From Bacteroidia bacterium (GTDB lineage: Bacteria > Bacteroidota > Bacteroidia > UKL13-3), in contig JACFNJ010000124.1 of the NCBI GenBank assembly GCA_019454865.1, positions 1-5,790 of the forward strand: a stretch of 5,790 nucleotides of DNA, written 5' to 3'. A program made the translations under genes and the position numbers. Shown piece after piece: positions 5,081-5,790 of the stretch. Under the pieces are notes generated by a model, which saw only the letters and a program-made list of their open reading frames with translations, was not told the origin of the DNA and searched no databases. Positions within the stretch are counted from its first letter, which is position 1; the number at the start of each line of letters is the position of its first letter.

Positions 5081-5790
5081 TTAAAAAGCCCTGACCGCTC
5101 TAACACTATAAGTATTTGTCTTATAGCTGGCGCTGGTTGCGTTGCCGTTGCCGAAGTGGAAGCTGAATGCGTAGGTAGCATTATACTCCGTACTGCTCCA
5201 ATAGTAAGCATTATATACTAGTAACGTATTACCTCCAGCTCGTAAGGTTTTATTAACATGAAAACGGTTATGCCATAGAATGCTTAATTCATCAATACTT
5301 GGTATGTACCAGTCCGTACCATGATTTATTGCCCATGTTTTTATACCACTATTTGGCATTTTATCAGTGTTAAAAACACCGTCTTCTGTTCTATCAGCAC
5401 CTACTAATGTATTTCCAGTCCATTGCCCTGTTGTTTCATCTTTAGAAACAATTAAACCATGTTGCTGCCCATCACTACCTATATAGATGTAATATACAAT
5501 TCCTCCGAGAGTATCTTGTCCTAAGTAAAATTTATTACTACTTCCTTGGGCATTAATTACATACGGTGTAGCGGTGGTTCCATTTCCGGTAATGGTAATG
5601 TTATCACCAGCGTTAATTTTTGTTTCTGAACCATCTGCTGCTGCAGGAATGGTTGGTTTATTGGTTAAGTCATCGTAATCTTTATTCCAAGCTGTAAATA
5701 CAGGGTCAGTTTCAGTATAACCTGTAATATAACCAGCATCATTTGTAAAAGCACTCACGTTGGTTGGTACTGTTGGAATGGTAGGTTGGT
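5081..5790 (-). CDS. DGR variable protein, DUF1566/Lcl_C-like (partial, N-terminus outside window)
   Basis: The frame is open to the window edge: ten more codons (QPTIPTVPTN) precede a GTG at 5758, so that GTG is not a real start and the gene is truncated by the window. Of 235 visible residues, the first 80 or so hold fibre-like segments (PTIPTVPTNVSAFTNDAGYI, YDDLTNKPTIP, INAGDNITITGNG) seen in tail-fibre and surface-fibre proteins. The rest resembles DUF1566/Lcl_C, related to the C-type-lectin/formylglycine-generating-enzyme fold: LGGIVYYIY, DWYIPSIDEL, YWSSTEY and a terminal VRAVRAF. The VR encodes residues 193-233, ending two codons before the TAA stop. Ten residues in it differ from the template, at Asn-coded TR positions (Y, Y, S, H, G, T, S, A, S, Y in order). 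These should line a ligand-binding surface, with Phe, Gly and Ala holding the scaffold. The target could be a phage receptor, a host surface or another microbe; the sequence does not say. Confidence 0.93.
   Translation of the reverse strand, partial: QPTIPTVPTNVSAFTNDAGYITGYTETDPVFTAWNKDYDDLTNKPTIPAAADGSETKINAGDNITITGNGTTATPYVINAQGSSNKFYLGQDTLGGIVYYIYIGSDGQQHGLIVSKDETTGQWTGNTLVGADRTEDGVFNTDKMPNSGIKTWAINHGTDWYIPSIDELSILWHNRFHVNKTLRAGGNTLLVYNAYYWSSTEYNATYAFSFHFGNGNATSASYKTNTYSVRAVRAF
5089..5124 (-). promoter_or_regulatory. Initiation-of-mutagenic-homing (IMH) tract
   Basis: The last 36 bp of the VR are identical to TR 4432-4467 although the TR copy contains 13 adenines. This is expected at the VR 3' end, where cDNA synthesis or integration begins and no mutagenesis is passed on. 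It includes the G/C-rich core AGAGCGGTCAGGG. Just beyond it (5083-5088 against 4426-4431) the two differ at two of six bases, one of them a non-adenine change, consistent with the usual IMH versus IMH* divergence. Confidence 0.75.
5089..5213 (-). repeat. DGR variable repeat (VR)
   Basis: This is the 3' segment of the variable-protein gene that is replaced by mutagenised cDNA copied from the TR (4432-4556). The substituted positions run from 5125 to 5206, all opposite TR adenines. Two are silent (GCA to GCT, ACA to ACC) and the rest change ten amino acids, so the pattern reflects the mutational mechanism and not only selection on protein. The 5' limit is sharp: upstream of 5213 the similarity stops after the shared TAATGC. 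Confidence 0.97.

Noticed and set aside
5029..5211. Minus-strand 60-residue open frame across the VR
   Set aside because: It is an alternative frame of the variable-protein gene; the adenine-to-N pattern and domain similarity belong to the other frame.

Overview
The window most likely comes from a member of the Bacteroidota, probably a Flavobacteriia-like organism. It is AT-rich. The thermolysin-type protease ends in a type IX secretion (Por/T9SS type A) sorting domain, a system confined to that phylum, and two exported proteins have signal peptides ending in FAQ or FGQ. All real genes lie on the minus strand, so transcription runs from high to low coordinates.

The right half (about 5790 down to 3079) is a diversity-generating retroelement (DGR) in the classic order: variable protein, avd, template repeat (TR), reverse transcriptase. 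The variable protein (5790-5081, N-terminus outside the window) has a fibre-like N-terminal part and a DUF1566/Lcl_C-type, C-type-lectin-like C-terminal domain. Its last 43 or so codons contain the variable repeat (VR, 5089-5213). The TR (4432-4556) is a 125-bp near copy at a constant offset of 657 bp. The two differ at 14 positions, and in all 14 the TR has adenine on the coding strand; none of the 74 non-adenine positions differ. This is the fingerprint of adenine-specific mutagenic retrohoming. Avd (5025-4681) is the small helical accessory protein. The RT (4332-3079) carries the DGR-type LPIGNLTSQ motif and a YVDD catalytic box. The presumed mechanism is that the TR transcript is copied by RT plus Avd with errors opposite adenine, and the cDNA replaces the VR, diversifying 10 visible residues of the presumed ligand-binding face.

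Several structured elements surround the DGR: an 18-bp hairpin between TR and RT (4366-4415), a hairpin at the 3' end of avd (4685-4710), a small GAA-loop hairpin between the VR gene and avd (5043-5055), and a weak hairpin in the avd-TR spacer (4601-4618).

The left half (2867-187) is a two-gene, translationally coupled unit: a secreted M4 metalloprotease followed by a small probable outer-membrane beta-barrel protein (ATGA overlap). It has no obvious functional tie to the DGR.

Two diverged copies of a 127-bp structured repeat (49-175 and 2997-3123) flank the protease unit. They share overall length, end motifs, arm placement and loop size, but have different, still complementary arms. The second copy supplies the stop codon and last 14 residues of the RT.
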